The notes below the pieces were generated by a model. It made no database searches. It was given only the letters and a program-made list of their open reading frames with translations, and was not told the DNA's origin. Made by a program: the position numbers and the translations under genes. A stretch of 64,000 nucleotides of DNA from Desulfothermus sp964427155 (GTDB lineage: Bacteria > Desulfobacterota > Desulfovibrionia > Desulfovibrionales > Desulfothermaceae). Positions 42,140-51,293 of this stretch are shown here, piece after piece (the first letter of the stretch is position 1; the number at the start of each line of letters is the position of its first letter). Location of the stretch: contig CAYRSC010000017.1 of NCBI GenBank assembly GCA_964427155.1, forward strand, positions 6,858 through 70,857, in the 5' to 3' direction.

Positions 42140-42169
42140 GCATTAAACACTAAAATAAATATTTAATGC
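42140..42169. promoter_or_regulatory. Operator-like AT-rich inverted repeat
   Basis: GCATTAAA (42140-42147) and TTTAATGC (42162-42169) are inverse complements 14 bases apart, and TTAATGC recurs at 42170-42176. The repeat lies just upstream of the thiolase promoter, where a regulator of the operon could bind. Confidence 0.35.
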
Positions 42170-42177
42170 TTAATGCC

Positions 42178-42210
42178 AAAAGTAAAGGGGCAGAATATCT
42201 GCCCCTTTAC
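42178..42210 (-). terminator. Intrinsic terminator of the propionate cluster
   Basis: GTAAAGGGGCAGA (42182-42194) pairs perfectly with TCTGCCCCTTTAC (42198-42210), and on the minus strand the hairpin is followed by TTTT. It lies 12 bases after the stop of the acyl-CoA synthetase at 42222. Confidence 0.75.
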
Positions 42211-42221
42211 ATCTCTGCGGA

Positions 42222-44165
42222 CTATACCTTCTTTCCAAGCTTGCTAAGTGCTTCTTTTACTTCATCTACAGATGCCTCTTCTTCAATGGTGGATATATCT
42301 CCAATATCCTCATTGCTCCATACCTTTTTAAGTACGCGCCTCATTATCTTACCACTTCTGGTCTTTGGAAGCATGTCCACAAATTCAATCCCCTTAAACA
42401 CCACAATTGGACCCAGGGAATTTCTCACGTGCAAGACCAACTCCTTCTCCAGTTCCTCAGAGGGCTCATATCCAGACTTAAGTACCACCAAGCCAAGGCA
42501 TATCTGGCCTCTAAGTTCATCAGGGACTCCCACCACAGCGGCCTCACCCACAGCAGGATGATTCACCAGGGCACTCTCCACCTCAATGGTGCCTATCCTG
42601 TGATCAGATATCTTTATCACCTCATCGGCCCTTCCAGAGAACCAGACATAGCCATCTTCATCTATCTGGGCGGCATCACCGCAGTAATAAGATCCAGTAG
42701 TGGCCAGGGTCTTTTCCCAATATTCCTCCTTATAGGCCTCAGGATTTCCATAGAGGGTGGCAGTAAGACCTGGCCATGGCCTCTTGATAATCATGGTACC
42801 CTTTTCCCCTGGAAGCAGGGAACGACCTGTAAGCTCGTCCACCACCTCTGGAACAATACCAGGGACAGGGTAAGTAGAAGAACCAGGCTTAATGGGAAAG
42901 AGTTGAAGCCCGTAGGGATTTGCAAACATAGGCCCTGAGGATTCCGTCTGCCACATATGGTCTATCACAGGGATCCTATCCTTAAACACCTTCTTCTGAA
43001 GCCATTCCCATACTGGTGGATTCAACACCTCTCCTGCACTAAACACCCTTTCCAGGGAAGAAAGATCGTGTTTTTCCGCCTGCTCTATTCCCAGCATGAG
43101 CAGTGCCCTTGCACCTGTGGGAGATATCCACCAACCAGTGGCCTTATATTTTTCAATTATGGCCCACCACATGTCTTTTTCTGGATAATTGGGGGTGCCT
43201 TCATAAAGAATGGAGGTACAGCCACCGAGAAGGGGCTCATATACATTATAGCTGTGTCCCACTATCCATCCAATATCAGAGGTGCAGAACCACATATCCT
43301 CAGGCTTTCTTCCATATATCCACTGTCCCATACAATAGATGTAAACCTGATAACCCCCATGTCTCTGAAGCGTGGGTTTTGGCTTCTTGGTGGTTCCAGA
43401 GGTGGGCAGGATAAAGAGGGGATCATTTGCCTCCAACTCCACATAAGAACCATCCTGTCCCTCTCCTTTTTCCAGGAACTCCTCCCAGGAGATGTCTCTT
43501 CCCTTCTCCATCTTCACATCATACTTATCAAACTTATATCCATCCCTGGAAAATACCGCCACAGTACCCACCTTGGACTGGGATAACTCAATTCCCTTGT
43601 CAAACATCTCCTTAAGCATCACAGGCTTACCTACCCTGGATCCCACATCCTGCACAAGTGCCACTTTGGGCTGGGTGAGATCTATCCTATCAGCAATTGC
43701 CTTGGAGGAAAAACCTGCAAACACTGCCACATGGATGGCCCCAATCCTGGCACATGCAAGCATAGCCGCAGCCGCATCTGCAGACATGGGCATATAAATC
43801 ATCACCCTATCGCCCTTTTCAACTCCCACTCCCCTTAGGGCAGCTGCATATTTCTCCACCAGGGCAAGGAGTTCCCTATAGGTAAACACCCTCTCACTGC
43901 CCCTTTCTCCACTAACTTCAATAAAGGCAGGCTTATCCCCATATCCCTTTATTATCTTGTAATCCAAACAGTTATAACAGATATTGGTGGTCCCGCCCAC
44001 AAACCACCTAAAGGTGGGATATTCCCACACAAAGGTCTTTTCCCACGGCTTAAACCAATGGATATTCTCCATGGCCCATACCGCGGCCTCGTTCCAGAAA
44101 CCAATGGGATCATTCTTTGCGTACTCCCACATCTTTTTGTAATCTCTCAAAAACAACTTTCCCAT
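42222..44165 (-). CDS. Acetyl-CoA synthetase-like short-chain acyl-CoA synthetase
   Basis: A 647-residue AMP-forming ligase of the Acs/PrpE family. The N-terminal ACAS domain has FWNEAAVWAMENIHWFKPWEK, then the P-loop LPTSGTTKKPKPTLQRHGGY, HMWQTESSGPMF, and the acylation lysine in LPKTRSGKIMRRVLKK. The Trp that closes the small acyl pocket (in MWQTE) is kept, which favours acetate or propionate. It is the last gene of the propionate pathway cluster, so propionate activation is a fair inference, but acetate cannot be excluded. It lies 47 bases after sucD and has a GGAGGGGAG ribosome site. Confidence 0.87.
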   Translation of the reverse strand: MGKLFLRDYKKMWEYAKNDPIGFWNEAAVWAMENIHWFKPWEKTFVWEYPTFRWFVGGTTNICYNCLDYKIIKGYGDKPAFIEVSGERGSERVFTYRELLALVEKYAAALRGVGVEKGDRVMIYMPMSADAAAAMLACARIGAIHVAVFAGFSSKAIADRIDLTQPKVALVQDVGSRVGKPVMLKEMFDKGIELSQSKVGTVAVFSRDGYKFDKYDVKMEKGRDISWEEFLEKGEGQDGSYVELEANDPLFILPTSGTTKKPKPTLQRHGGYQVYIYCMGQWIYGRKPEDMWFCTSDIGWIVGHSYNVYEPLLGGCTSILYEGTPNYPEKDMWWAIIEKYKATGWWISPTGARALLMLGIEQAEKHDLSSLERVFSAGEVLNPPVWEWLQKKVFKDRIPVIDHMWQTESSGPMFANPYGLQLFPIKPGSSTYPVPGIVPEVVDELTGRSLLPGEKGTMIIKRPWPGLTATLYGNPEAYKEEYWEKTLATTGSYYCGDAAQIDEDGYVWFSGRADEVIKISDHRIGTIEVESALVNHPAVGEAAVVGVPDELRGQICLGLVVLKSGYEPSEELEKELVLHVRNSLGPIVVFKGIEFVDMLPKTRSGKIMRRVLKKVWSNEDIGDISTIEEEASVDEVKEALSKLGKKV

Positions 44166-44212
44166 ACTCTCCCCTCCTATTTAAAAGGTTTTGGGTTAAT
44201 AATGTCTGGTTA

Positions 44213-45088
44213 TCAAACCTTAAAGACCTCCAGGGCAAATTCTCCCAGAGAGCCCAGGTCCTCACACACGTATATCCCCGCCTCTTTCATAGCCTTTATC
44301 TTGCCCTCAGCAGTCCCGCTCTTGCCACTTATAATGGCCCCAGCATGTCCCATACGCCTCCCTGGAGGAGCAGTAAGACCTGCAATAAAGCCGATAACCG
44401 GTTTAGACATATTTTCCTTCACAAACTCCGCTGCCTTCTCTTCTGCATCCCCTCCAATCTCTCCCACCATTACCACTCCCCTGGTATCAGGGTCTGCTTC
44501 AAAGGCAGAAAGGGCATCTATAAAATTGGTACCAATTATGGGATCTCCCCCAATCCCCAGACAGGTGGTCTGCCCCAGCCCCTTTTGAGTCAACTGATAA
44601 ACCACCTCATAGGTAAGGGTCCCTGACCTGGATACCACACCTATGGGTCCTCCTGCCTTATGGATATGACCTGGCATTATACCCACCTTACACTCTCCAG
44701 GGGTAATAATCCCAGGACAGTTGGGACCAATAAGACGGGTCCTCTTCCCCCTCAGATAGTTCTTCACCTTCAGCATGTCCTGGGCAGGGATCCCCTCTGT
44801 GATGGCAACCACCACCTCCACAGATGCATCCACTGCCTCTAAGATGGCATCTGCGGCAAAGGCAGGGGGGACAAATATCATACTACAATTGGCACCTGTC
44901 TCCTTAACTGCCTCCTCCACTGTATTAAATACTGGCACCTCATCCATCTTCTGTCCACCCTTACCCGGTGTAACACCTGCCACCACCTTTGTGCCGTAAG
45001 CTATACACTGTCGTGTGTGGAACTGACCCTCTCTTCCGGTTATGCCCTGAACCAGCACCCTTGTATCTTTATTAACAAATATACTCAT
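44213..45088 (-). CDS. sucD: Succinyl-CoA synthetase (ADP/GDP-forming) alpha subunit
   Basis: Forms succinate plus nucleoside triphosphate from succinyl-CoA with SucC, the substrate-level phosphorylation step of this pathway. The CoA-binding fold has VQGITGREGQFHTRQ, and the phosphorylated His is in RMGHAGAIISGKSGT. The ATG at 45088 follows AAGGAG by 9 bases; the open frame extends 7 codons further without support. 291 residues, normal. Confidence 0.95.
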   Translation of the reverse strand: MSIFVNKDTRVLVQGITGREGQFHTRQCIAYGTKVVAGVTPGKGGQKMDEVPVFNTVEEAVKETGANCSMIFVPPAFAADAILEAVDASVEVVVAITEGIPAQDMLKVKNYLRGKRTRLIGPNCPGIITPGECKVGIMPGHIHKAGGPIGVVSRSGTLTYEVVYQLTQKGLGQTTCLGIGGDPIIGTNFIDALSAFEADPDTRGVVMVGEIGGDAEEKAAEFVKENMSKPVIGFIAGLTAPPGRRMGHAGAIISGKSGTAEGKIKAMKEAGIYVCEDLGSLGEFALEVFKV

Positions 45089-45101
45089 AACATTCCACTC
45101 C

Positions 45102-46259
45102 TTATACAATCTCTGCTATCATCTTTGCCGCTTCCTTGAGGTCTTTTGCTGTCCTGAGATCAAGACCAGACTGTTTAAGGATCTTCCTCCCCTCCTCTGC
45201 ATTTGTTCCCTCCATCCTCACCACAACAGGGACCTTTACTCCCACCTTTTCTGCCGCGGCCACCACTCCCTTTGCAAGGACATCACATCTGAGTATTCCC
45301 CCAAAAATATTTATAAATATAGCCCTTACATTCTCATCGCTCAATATTATACGAAAACCATTTTCCACCATCTCACTGCTGGCACCTCCACCTACATCCA
45401 AAAAATTGGCAGGTTCTGCTCCCGCCCTCTTAATAAGGTCCATGGTGGCCATGGCGAGTCCTGCCCCATTTACAATATTTCCCACATTTCCATCCATCTT
45501 TATATAATTGAGGCCATATTTGGATGCCTCCACCTCCAGGGGATCCTCTTCCTCAATATCACGCAACCCTTTTATCTCCTCATGTCTAAAAAGTGCATTA
45601 TCATCAAAGTTTATCTTGGCATCCAGGGCAATAAATTCACCCTGTGCAGTGAGCACCAAGGGATTTATCTCTACCAAAGAACAATCATAAGAGACATATA
45701 ACCTATATAGTCCCCTCATGATAGCCATAAATCCTTTTTGTCTCTCCCTTGGAAGACCAAGTCCTGCACATCCCCTTCTAAGATGTTGGGGCCACAGCCC
45801 AATTAAGGGATCCACTGCCACCTTAACTATCTTCTCAGGGGTCTTTTCCGCCACCTCTTCAATATCCATTCCCCCTGCCTCGCTCATCATAAGGACAATC
45901 TTTTCCGTAGAACGATCCAGGATAACAGAGACATAGTATTCCTTTTCAATATCCAGTGCCTCCTCCACCAGCACCTTTCTCACCAGCTTTCCTTCTGGAC
46001 CTGTCTGGTGGGTCACCAACCTCATCCCGAGGATGGAAGAGGCCAAGTCCTTTACCTCCTCTGCAGAGTGGGCAAGTTTCACCCCCCCTGCCTTGCCCCT
46101 TCCCCCAGCATGTACCTGAGCCTTTATCACCACCGGGTAGCCACCAAGCTCCTCTGCTATGGAAAGGGCCTCCTCAGGGGAAAAGGCCACCTTTCCCCGG
46201 GGGACAGGGATATTAAAATCTTTAAATAAGTCCTTTGCCTGATATTCATGTATCTTCAT
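45102..46259 (-). CDS. sucC: Succinyl-CoA synthetase beta subunit
   Basis: A 385-residue ATP-grasp subunit partner of SucD. It opens MKIHEYQAKDLFKDFNIPVP and has VIKAQVHAGGRGKAGGVKL, LVEINPLVLT and FLDVGGGASSEMV. The sequence shows the full length and order expected. It lies between mce and sucD. Confidence 0.96.
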   Translation of the reverse strand: MKIHEYQAKDLFKDFNIPVPRGKVAFSPEEALSIAEELGGYPVVIKAQVHAGGRGKAGGVKLAHSAEEVKDLASSILGMRLVTHQTGPEGKLVRKVLVEEALDIEKEYYVSVILDRSTEKIVLMMSEAGGMDIEEVAEKTPEKIVKVAVDPLIGLWPQHLRRGCAGLGLPRERQKGFMAIMRGLYRLYVSYDCSLVEINPLVLTAQGEFIALDAKINFDDNALFRHEEIKGLRDIEEEDPLEVEASKYGLNYIKMDGNVGNIVNGAGLAMATMDLIKRAGAEPANFLDVGGGASSEMVENGFRIILSDENVRAIFINIFGGILRCDVLAKGVVAAAEKVGVKVPVVVRMEGTNAEEGRKILKQSGLDLRTAKDLKEAAKMIAEIV

Positions 46260-46280
46260 AAGACCACTCCAGCCCTTTTA

Positions 46281-46682
46281 CTACTCTTTTGAACAAAACT
46301 CCGTAAGCACCCCATGAGTGGATTTTGGATGCAAAAACGCCACCTTCTTTCCCCCTGCTCCAGGAACAGGTTCTTCATTTATAAGTCTACACCCTGCCTC
46401 TTTAGCCCTGGAGAGCTGTGCCACAATATCGTCAGTATAGTATGCTATATGATGAACTCCCTCCCCATTCCTCTGAAGGAATCTGGCAATAGGACTGTCC
46501 TCCGCCATGGGCTCAAGCAATTCTATATGGACATCCCCCACCTCAAAAAAGGCAGTCTTTACCTTCTGAGAGGGAACCTCTTCTACCTTCTCACATTTTA
46601 TACCAAGGGCCTTCTCATAGAACCCTATAGCCTCATCTAGGGATTTTACTGCTATTCCTATATGATCAATCTTTTTTAACAT
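46281..46682 (-). CDS. mce: Methylmalonyl-CoA epimerase
   Basis: A 133-residue vicinal oxygen chelate enzyme that interconverts the (R) and (S) forms of methylmalonyl-CoA, linking the transcarboxylase product to the mutase. Metal ligands are in KIDHIGIAV (His), GVHHIAYY (His) and HGVLTEF (Glu). It lies 14 bases after mmdA and 21 before sucC. Confidence 0.95.
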   Translation of the reverse strand: MLKKIDHIGIAVKSLDEAIGFYEKALGIKCEKVEEVPSQKVKTAFFEVGDVHIELLEPMAEDSPIARFLQRNGEGVHHIAYYTDDIVAQLSRAKEAGCRLINEEPVPGAGGKKVAFLHPKSTHGVLTEFCSKE

Positions 46683-46696
46683 CTGCCATCTCCTTA

Positions 46697-48253
46697 CTAC
46701 ATTGGGATGTTTCCGTGTTTCTTGGGTGCCCTAGCCTCTCTTTTGCTCTTTAAAAACTGAAGCGCAGCAATGAGTTTTGGCCTTGTCTGTCTAGGAAGAA
46801 TTACCCCATCTATATAGCCTCTCTCAGCGGCCCTGTAGGGATTGGAAAACAACTCCTCATATTCCTTTATCTTCTCCTGCCTCTTCTTCTCTGGATCCTC
46901 TGCGGCCTTTATCTCCTTGCGATAAATGATATTAGCGGCCCCTGAGGCACCCATCACCGCTATCTCTGCAGTGGGCCAGGCATATACTATATCTGCACCT
47001 AGGTCCTTGGAACACATTGCAAGGTATGCCCCTCCATACGATTTTCTCGTTATAAGAAGCATCTTGGGAACAGTGGCCTCTGAATAACACCACAGGAGCT
47101 TGGCCCCATGCCTAATTATGCCCCCCCACTCCTGATCAGTGCCAGGGAGGTAACCAGGGACATCCGCAATGGTGAGTAGGGGGATGTTAAAGGCATCACA
47201 AAAACGAATAAACCGCGTGGCCTTATCCGATGCATTTATGTCCAGACATCCCGCATATACCTTTGGTTGATTAGCAATTATTCCAATAGGATATCCATCC
47301 AATCTTGCAAAACCCACAATAATGTTAGGGGCATAATATTCATGGGGTTCAAAAAAATCACCATTATCTACTATGGCATGGATCACATCCTTCATGTCAT
47401 AGGGCTGGTTGGGATTGTCAGGAATAATAGAATCCAGTTCAGGTGCCTCCCTGCCACTGGGATCATTTGAGGGAAGAGGGGGTGGATCTTCCATATTATT
47501 GGAGGGTAAATAGGATAAAAGCACCTTTATCTTCTCTATGGCATCTGCATCACTCTCACATGCAAAATGGGCCACCCCACTCTTTTCATTGTGGACCATT
47601 GCCCCTCCAAGTTGTTCAAAGGTCACATCCTCTCCTGTGACAGACTTTATTACCTCAGGCCCTGTAATAAACATATAGCTGGTATTCTTTACCATAAAGA
47701 TAAAGTCTGTCATTGCAGGAGAATATACTGCACCCCCTGCAGTGGGACCCATTATTGCAGATATCTGGGGAATGACCCCAGAGGCATTGGAATTCCTGAA
47801 AAATATCTGTCCATATCCAGAAAGGGCATCCACCCCCTCCTGTATCCTGGCCCCTCCAGAATCATTAAATCCTATAACAGGCACCCCTACCTTTAGGGCC
47901 AGGTCCATAATCTTACATATCTTCTTCGCATGCATCTCCCCCAAACTGCCTGCCCTAGAAGTAAAATCCTGGGAATAGGCACACACTGGTCTCCCATTCA
48001 CCAGACCATAGCCTGTTATCACTCCATCTGCAGGGATATTCACCTTATCCATTCCAAAAAAGGAGCACCTGTGTTTTACAAACATATCCACTTCCTGAAA
48101 GGTACCTGGATCAAAGAGTAGATCCAGTCTCTCTCTGGCGGTCAATTTTCCCTTGGACTTATGTTTTTCAACCGCCTTTTCTCCTCCCAGTTTCTTTACT
48201 TCCTCCTCAAGCTGTTTTAGCTTTTCTATCTTTTCTGCGGTGGTTAGAGACAT
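46697..48253 (-). CDS. mmdA: Methylmalonyl-CoA carboxyltransferase subunit (12S type; MmdA/PccB family)
   Basis: A 518-residue carboxyltransferase that moves CO2 between biotin and propionyl-CoA/methylmalonyl-CoA. The two crotonase-type halves are intact, with the oxyanion glycines in NDSGGARIQEG and GPTAGGAVYSPA in the N half, and KSYGGAYLAMCSKDL and MGASGAANIIYRK in the C half. With no sodium-pump beta subunit nearby, and with a fused 5S/1.3S gene in the cluster, it most likely works as the 12S part of a methylmalonyl-CoA:pyruvate transcarboxylase. The alternatives are biotin carboxylase-linked propionyl-CoA carboxylase or a decarboxylase. Confidence 0.9.
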   Translation of the reverse strand: MSLTTAEKIEKLKQLEEEVKKLGGEKAVEKHKSKGKLTARERLDLLFDPGTFQEVDMFVKHRCSFFGMDKVNIPADGVITGYGLVNGRPVCAYSQDFTSRAGSLGEMHAKKICKIMDLALKVGVPVIGFNDSGGARIQEGVDALSGYGQIFFRNSNASGVIPQISAIMGPTAGGAVYSPAMTDFIFMVKNTSYMFITGPEVIKSVTGEDVTFEQLGGAMVHNEKSGVAHFACESDADAIEKIKVLLSYLPSNNMEDPPPLPSNDPSGREAPELDSIIPDNPNQPYDMKDVIHAIVDNGDFFEPHEYYAPNIIVGFARLDGYPIGIIANQPKVYAGCLDINASDKATRFIRFCDAFNIPLLTIADVPGYLPGTDQEWGGIIRHGAKLLWCYSEATVPKMLLITRKSYGGAYLAMCSKDLGADIVYAWPTAEIAVMGASGAANIIYRKEIKAAEDPEKKRQEKIKEYEELFSNPYRAAERGYIDGVILPRQTRPKLIAALQFLKSKREARAPKKHGNIPM

Positions 48254-48279
48254 ACTAACTCCTCGTATATTTTAAAGGT

Positions 48280-49923
48280 TTAATCCCGGTATTCTCCAAA
48301 TACCTCTCTGAGTACCCCGCAAATCTCACCAATGGTAGCGTATTCACGCACCGCATCTACAATATAATCCATGAGATTCTCATCTCCCCTGGCTGCATCC
48401 TCAAGGGCCTTTAAGGCCTTTTCCACTTTGGAATTATCCCTATTCTTCCTCACCTCCCTCACTCTCTCCACCTGTCGCCTCTCAACCTCCTTATCTATCT
48501 TAAGGATAGGCACCTTTACAGACTCCTTACTCTGAAACTCATTTACACCCACTATTATCCGCTCCTTACTCTCTATCTGCCTCTGGTACTCATAGGCGGA
48601 ATCCTCTATCTGTCTCTGGATAAATCCACTTTCAATGGCAGCAATCACTCCGCCCATGTCATCTATCTTTTTCATAAGGGCAAAGGCCTCTTCTTCTATC
48701 TTATCTGTAAGTTCCTCAACAAGATAAGAACCACCTAGCACATCTATAGAGTTTGCAACCCCAGATTCATAGGCAATTATCTGCTGGGTCCGCAGGGCAG
48801 TCCTCACAGAATCCTCTGTGGGAAGGGTAAGGGCCTCATCTTTGGAGTTGGTATGTAAAGACTGGGTCCCTCCTAACACTGCGGCCAAGGCCTGAAGGGC
48901 CACTCTCACCACATTATTGTCAATCTGCTGAGCAGTTAAGGTATGGCCCGCTGTCTGGGTATGAAAACGAAGCATCCATGACTTTGGATCCTTGGCACCA
49001 AACCTCTCCCTCATTATCTTGGACCACATCCGACGAGCCGCCCTGAACTTGGCCACCTCTTCAATGATGTCAGTGGTGGCATTGAAGAAAAAGGAAAGTC
49101 TCTTTCCAAATACATCCACGTCCAATCCTGCATCTATTGCGGTCTCCACATATGTACATCCATTGGCAAGGGTAAAGGCCACCTCTTGGACAGCCGTGGA
49201 ACCCGCCTCCCTTATATGATACCCTGAAATAGAGATGGTATTAAACAGTGGTGTATTTTTACTACACCATTCAAATATATTGGTTATTATACGAAGACTT
49301 GGCCTTGGAGGGAAAATATAGGTCCCCCTTGCCACATACTCCTTTAATATATCATTCTGGATGGTCCCTCTGAGTTTTTCCCTGGCCACCCCCTGCTTTT
49401 CTCCAACCACCACATACATGGCCAGAAGCACTGCCGCAGGGGAATTAATGGTCATAGAGGTAGAGACCTTATCCAGGGGTATCTGATCAAAGAGGATCTC
49501 CATATCTGCAAGGGAATCAATGGCCACTCCTACCTTTCCCACCTCTCCCTTGCTCATGGGATGATCTGAGTCATAACCAATCTGCGTGGGTAGATCAAAG
49601 GCAACGGAGAGACCTGTCTGTCCCTGTTCCAGCAGATACCTATATCTCTCATTGGTCTCTCTGGCAGTGGCAAAACCCGCATATTGTCTCATGGTCCAGA
49701 GCCTGGACCTATACATGGTGGGTTGGACTCCTCGGGTATAGGGATACTGACCAGGAAAACCCAATTTCTCCAGGTAGTCCTCATCTATCTCCTGAGGAAG
49801 TGCCACCCTGGGAAGGGGGAGCCCCCCAAGGGTCCTGAACTCCTTTTTCCTCTCTGGGAATCTCGCCAGGACCTTTGACAATATCTTATCTTCCCACTCC
49901 TTATATTTTGGATGCACAGACAT
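48280..49923 (-). CDS. mcmA: Methylmalonyl-CoA mutase large (substrate-binding) subunit
   Basis: A 547-residue TIM-barrel subunit that, with the B12 subunit at 50870, interconverts methylmalonyl-CoA and succinyl-CoA. The specificity residues are canonical: MRQYAGF (Tyr81, matching Tyr89 of the Propionibacterium enzyme) and EYVARGTY (Arg199, matching Arg207). Other fold motifs: FPGQYPYTRG, SGYHIREAGSTAVQEVAFTL, RFHTQTAGHTLTAQQ. It sits between meaB and mmdA. Comparing with the second mutase (38103) shows the two are clearly different paralogues. Confidence 0.94.
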   Translation of the reverse strand: MSVHPKYKEWEDKILSKVLARFPERKKEFRTLGGLPLPRVALPQEIDEDYLEKLGFPGQYPYTRGVQPTMYRSRLWTMRQYAGFATARETNERYRYLLEQGQTGLSVAFDLPTQIGYDSDHPMSKGEVGKVGVAIDSLADMEILFDQIPLDKVSTSMTINSPAAVLLAMYVVVGEKQGVAREKLRGTIQNDILKEYVARGTYIFPPRPSLRIITNIFEWCSKNTPLFNTISISGYHIREAGSTAVQEVAFTLANGCTYVETAIDAGLDVDVFGKRLSFFFNATTDIIEEVAKFRAARRMWSKIMRERFGAKDPKSWMLRFHTQTAGHTLTAQQIDNNVVRVALQALAAVLGGTQSLHTNSKDEALTLPTEDSVRTALRTQQIIAYESGVANSIDVLGGSYLVEELTDKIEEEAFALMKKIDDMGGVIAAIESGFIQRQIEDSAYEYQRQIESKERIIVGVNEFQSKESVKVPILKIDKEVERRQVERVREVRKNRDNSKVEKALKALEDAARGDENLMDYIVDAVREYATIGEICGVLREVFGEYRD

Positions 49924-49951
49924 AATTATCCCACCCCTTTTTTCATTATGT

Positions 49952-50869
49952 TTAGAGTTGAATAGAACTGGTTATCTTCTGGGCCATCTCCTTGGCAATT
50001 ATCCGGGGATCCACCTTCAGGTCCACCTCTCGTTTCTCTGCCCATTTCTCTAATTCATCCCGTATCATCTCTATAATCCAATCCACTACTTCTTTTTTCC
50101 TGGCCTCCCATCTGCGCCTCTGTTTCGCCCCGGAATCTGTCTCCCGTTGATATATGCTCTCCATCACCTCATATAGCCTATCCACTCCTTTCCCCTCTGA
50201 GGCAATGGTCAAAATGACCTCTGTTCCCTTTTCTCTTGCTATCTCGCTAAGTTCCACTGCCAACATCTGAGCCTCTGGTTTATCCGCCTTATTTACCACC
50301 ATCACATCCGCAACTTCCATGAGTCCAGCCTTCAGGGCCTGAATGTCATCTCCCAGACCAGGGGCAGATACCAAGGCAGTCACATCAGCTATCTTTATAA
50401 TATCTATCTCAGACTGTCCCACTCCCACGGTCTCAATAATTATTGGATTACATCCTGAAGTGGCCAAGATTCTAGCAACTGCCCCTGCAGAGGCACAGAG
50501 ACCTCCCAGTCTTCCCCTGGTAGCCATGGACCTTATCACCACATCATTATCCAGGGCATGGTCCATCATCCTGATCCTATCTCCATGAATAGCACCCCCT
50601 GAGATAGGAGAGGAGGGATCCACAGCAATGACCCCAACCCTCTTTCCCATTGACCTGCAATGCCCAATGAGTTTGCCCGTAAGTGTAGATTTACCTGCCC
50701 CAGGAGGACCTGTAATCCCAAAGACCATGGTCCTCTCTATGGCCTCATCATCCAGTCCCTGAAGCAACTCATCTATTCCTTCATCGCCGTTCTCCACAAT
50801 AGTAATGGCCCTTGCAATGGCCCGGGGGGAATGTTCCCTTATCCCTTGTAGGATCTCTTTTATCTCCAT
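49952..50869 (-). CDS. meaB: Methylmalonyl-CoA mutase-associated GTPase MeaB
   Basis: A 305-residue G-protein chaperone for loading and repair of the B12 mutase. It has GITGPPGAGKSTLTGKLI (Walker A), VDPSSPISGGAIHGDRIRM, IIETVGVGQSEIDI and VVNKADK (the NKxD motif). It starts one base after the B12-subunit stop and precedes the mutase large subunit, so order here is B12-chain, MeaB, large chain. In the second unit it is large chain, B12-chain, MeaB. Confidence 0.93.
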   Translation of the reverse strand: MEIKEILQGIREHSPRAIARAITIVENGDEGIDELLQGLDDEAIERTMVFGITGPPGAGKSTLTGKLIGHCRSMGKRVGVIAVDPSSPISGGAIHGDRIRMMDHALDNDVVIRSMATRGRLGGLCASAGAVARILATSGCNPIIIETVGVGQSEIDIIKIADVTALVSAPGLGDDIQALKAGLMEVADVMVVNKADKPEAQMLAVELSEIAREKGTEVILTIASEGKGVDRLYEVMESIYQRETDSGAKQRRRWEARKKEVVDWIIEMIRDELEKWAEKREVDLKVDPRIIAKEMAQKITSSIQL

Positions 50870-51274
50870 CTACCTCTTCTCACACAGTTCTCTAAAGGTT
50901 TCTATTATCTCTTCCATAGGCGTACCTGGGGTAAACACCTTTTTTATCCCCCTCTTTTCCAGCTCTTCTATATCCTCCTCTGGGATTATCCCCCCCCCAA
51001 TCACCGGGATATCCTCAGCCCCATGCTTTTTAAGGGCCTCCACCACCTCAGAAAACAACTCCATATGGGCACCGGAGAGGGAAGAAAGACCCACAACATC
51101 CACATCCTCCTGAATAGCCGCCATTGCAATCTCTTCAGGAGTCCTTCTTATGCCAGTATATACCACCTCAAAACCACTATCCCTCAGGGCCCGGGCTATA
51201 CATTTAGCTCCCCTATCATGCCCATCCAGCCCTGGTTTTCCTATGAGTACCCTGTAAACCTTTTTCTCTCCCAT
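50870..51274 (-). CDS. mcmB: Methylmalonyl-CoA mutase cobalamin-binding subunit
   Basis: A 134-residue B12-binding chain. GLDGHDRG provides the DxHxxG lower-ligand His, and VVGLSSLSGAHMELFS and GGGIIPEED complete the cobalamin site. It lies 19 bases after mdh and abuts meaB. Confidence 0.93.
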   Translation of the reverse strand: MGEKKVYRVLIGKPGLDGHDRGAKCIARALRDSGFEVVYTGIRRTPEEIAMAAIQEDVDVVGLSSLSGAHMELFSEVVEALKKHGAEDIPVIGGGIIPEEDIEELEKRGIKKVFTPGTPMEEIIETFRELCEKR

Positions 51275-51293
51275 ATAAGGCCCCCAAAAAAAT

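Noticed and set aside
42957..43586. 209-codon plus-strand frame inside the acyl-CoA synthetase
   Set aside because: The synthetase on the minus strand is intact with all motifs; the antisense frame has no domain or ribosome site.
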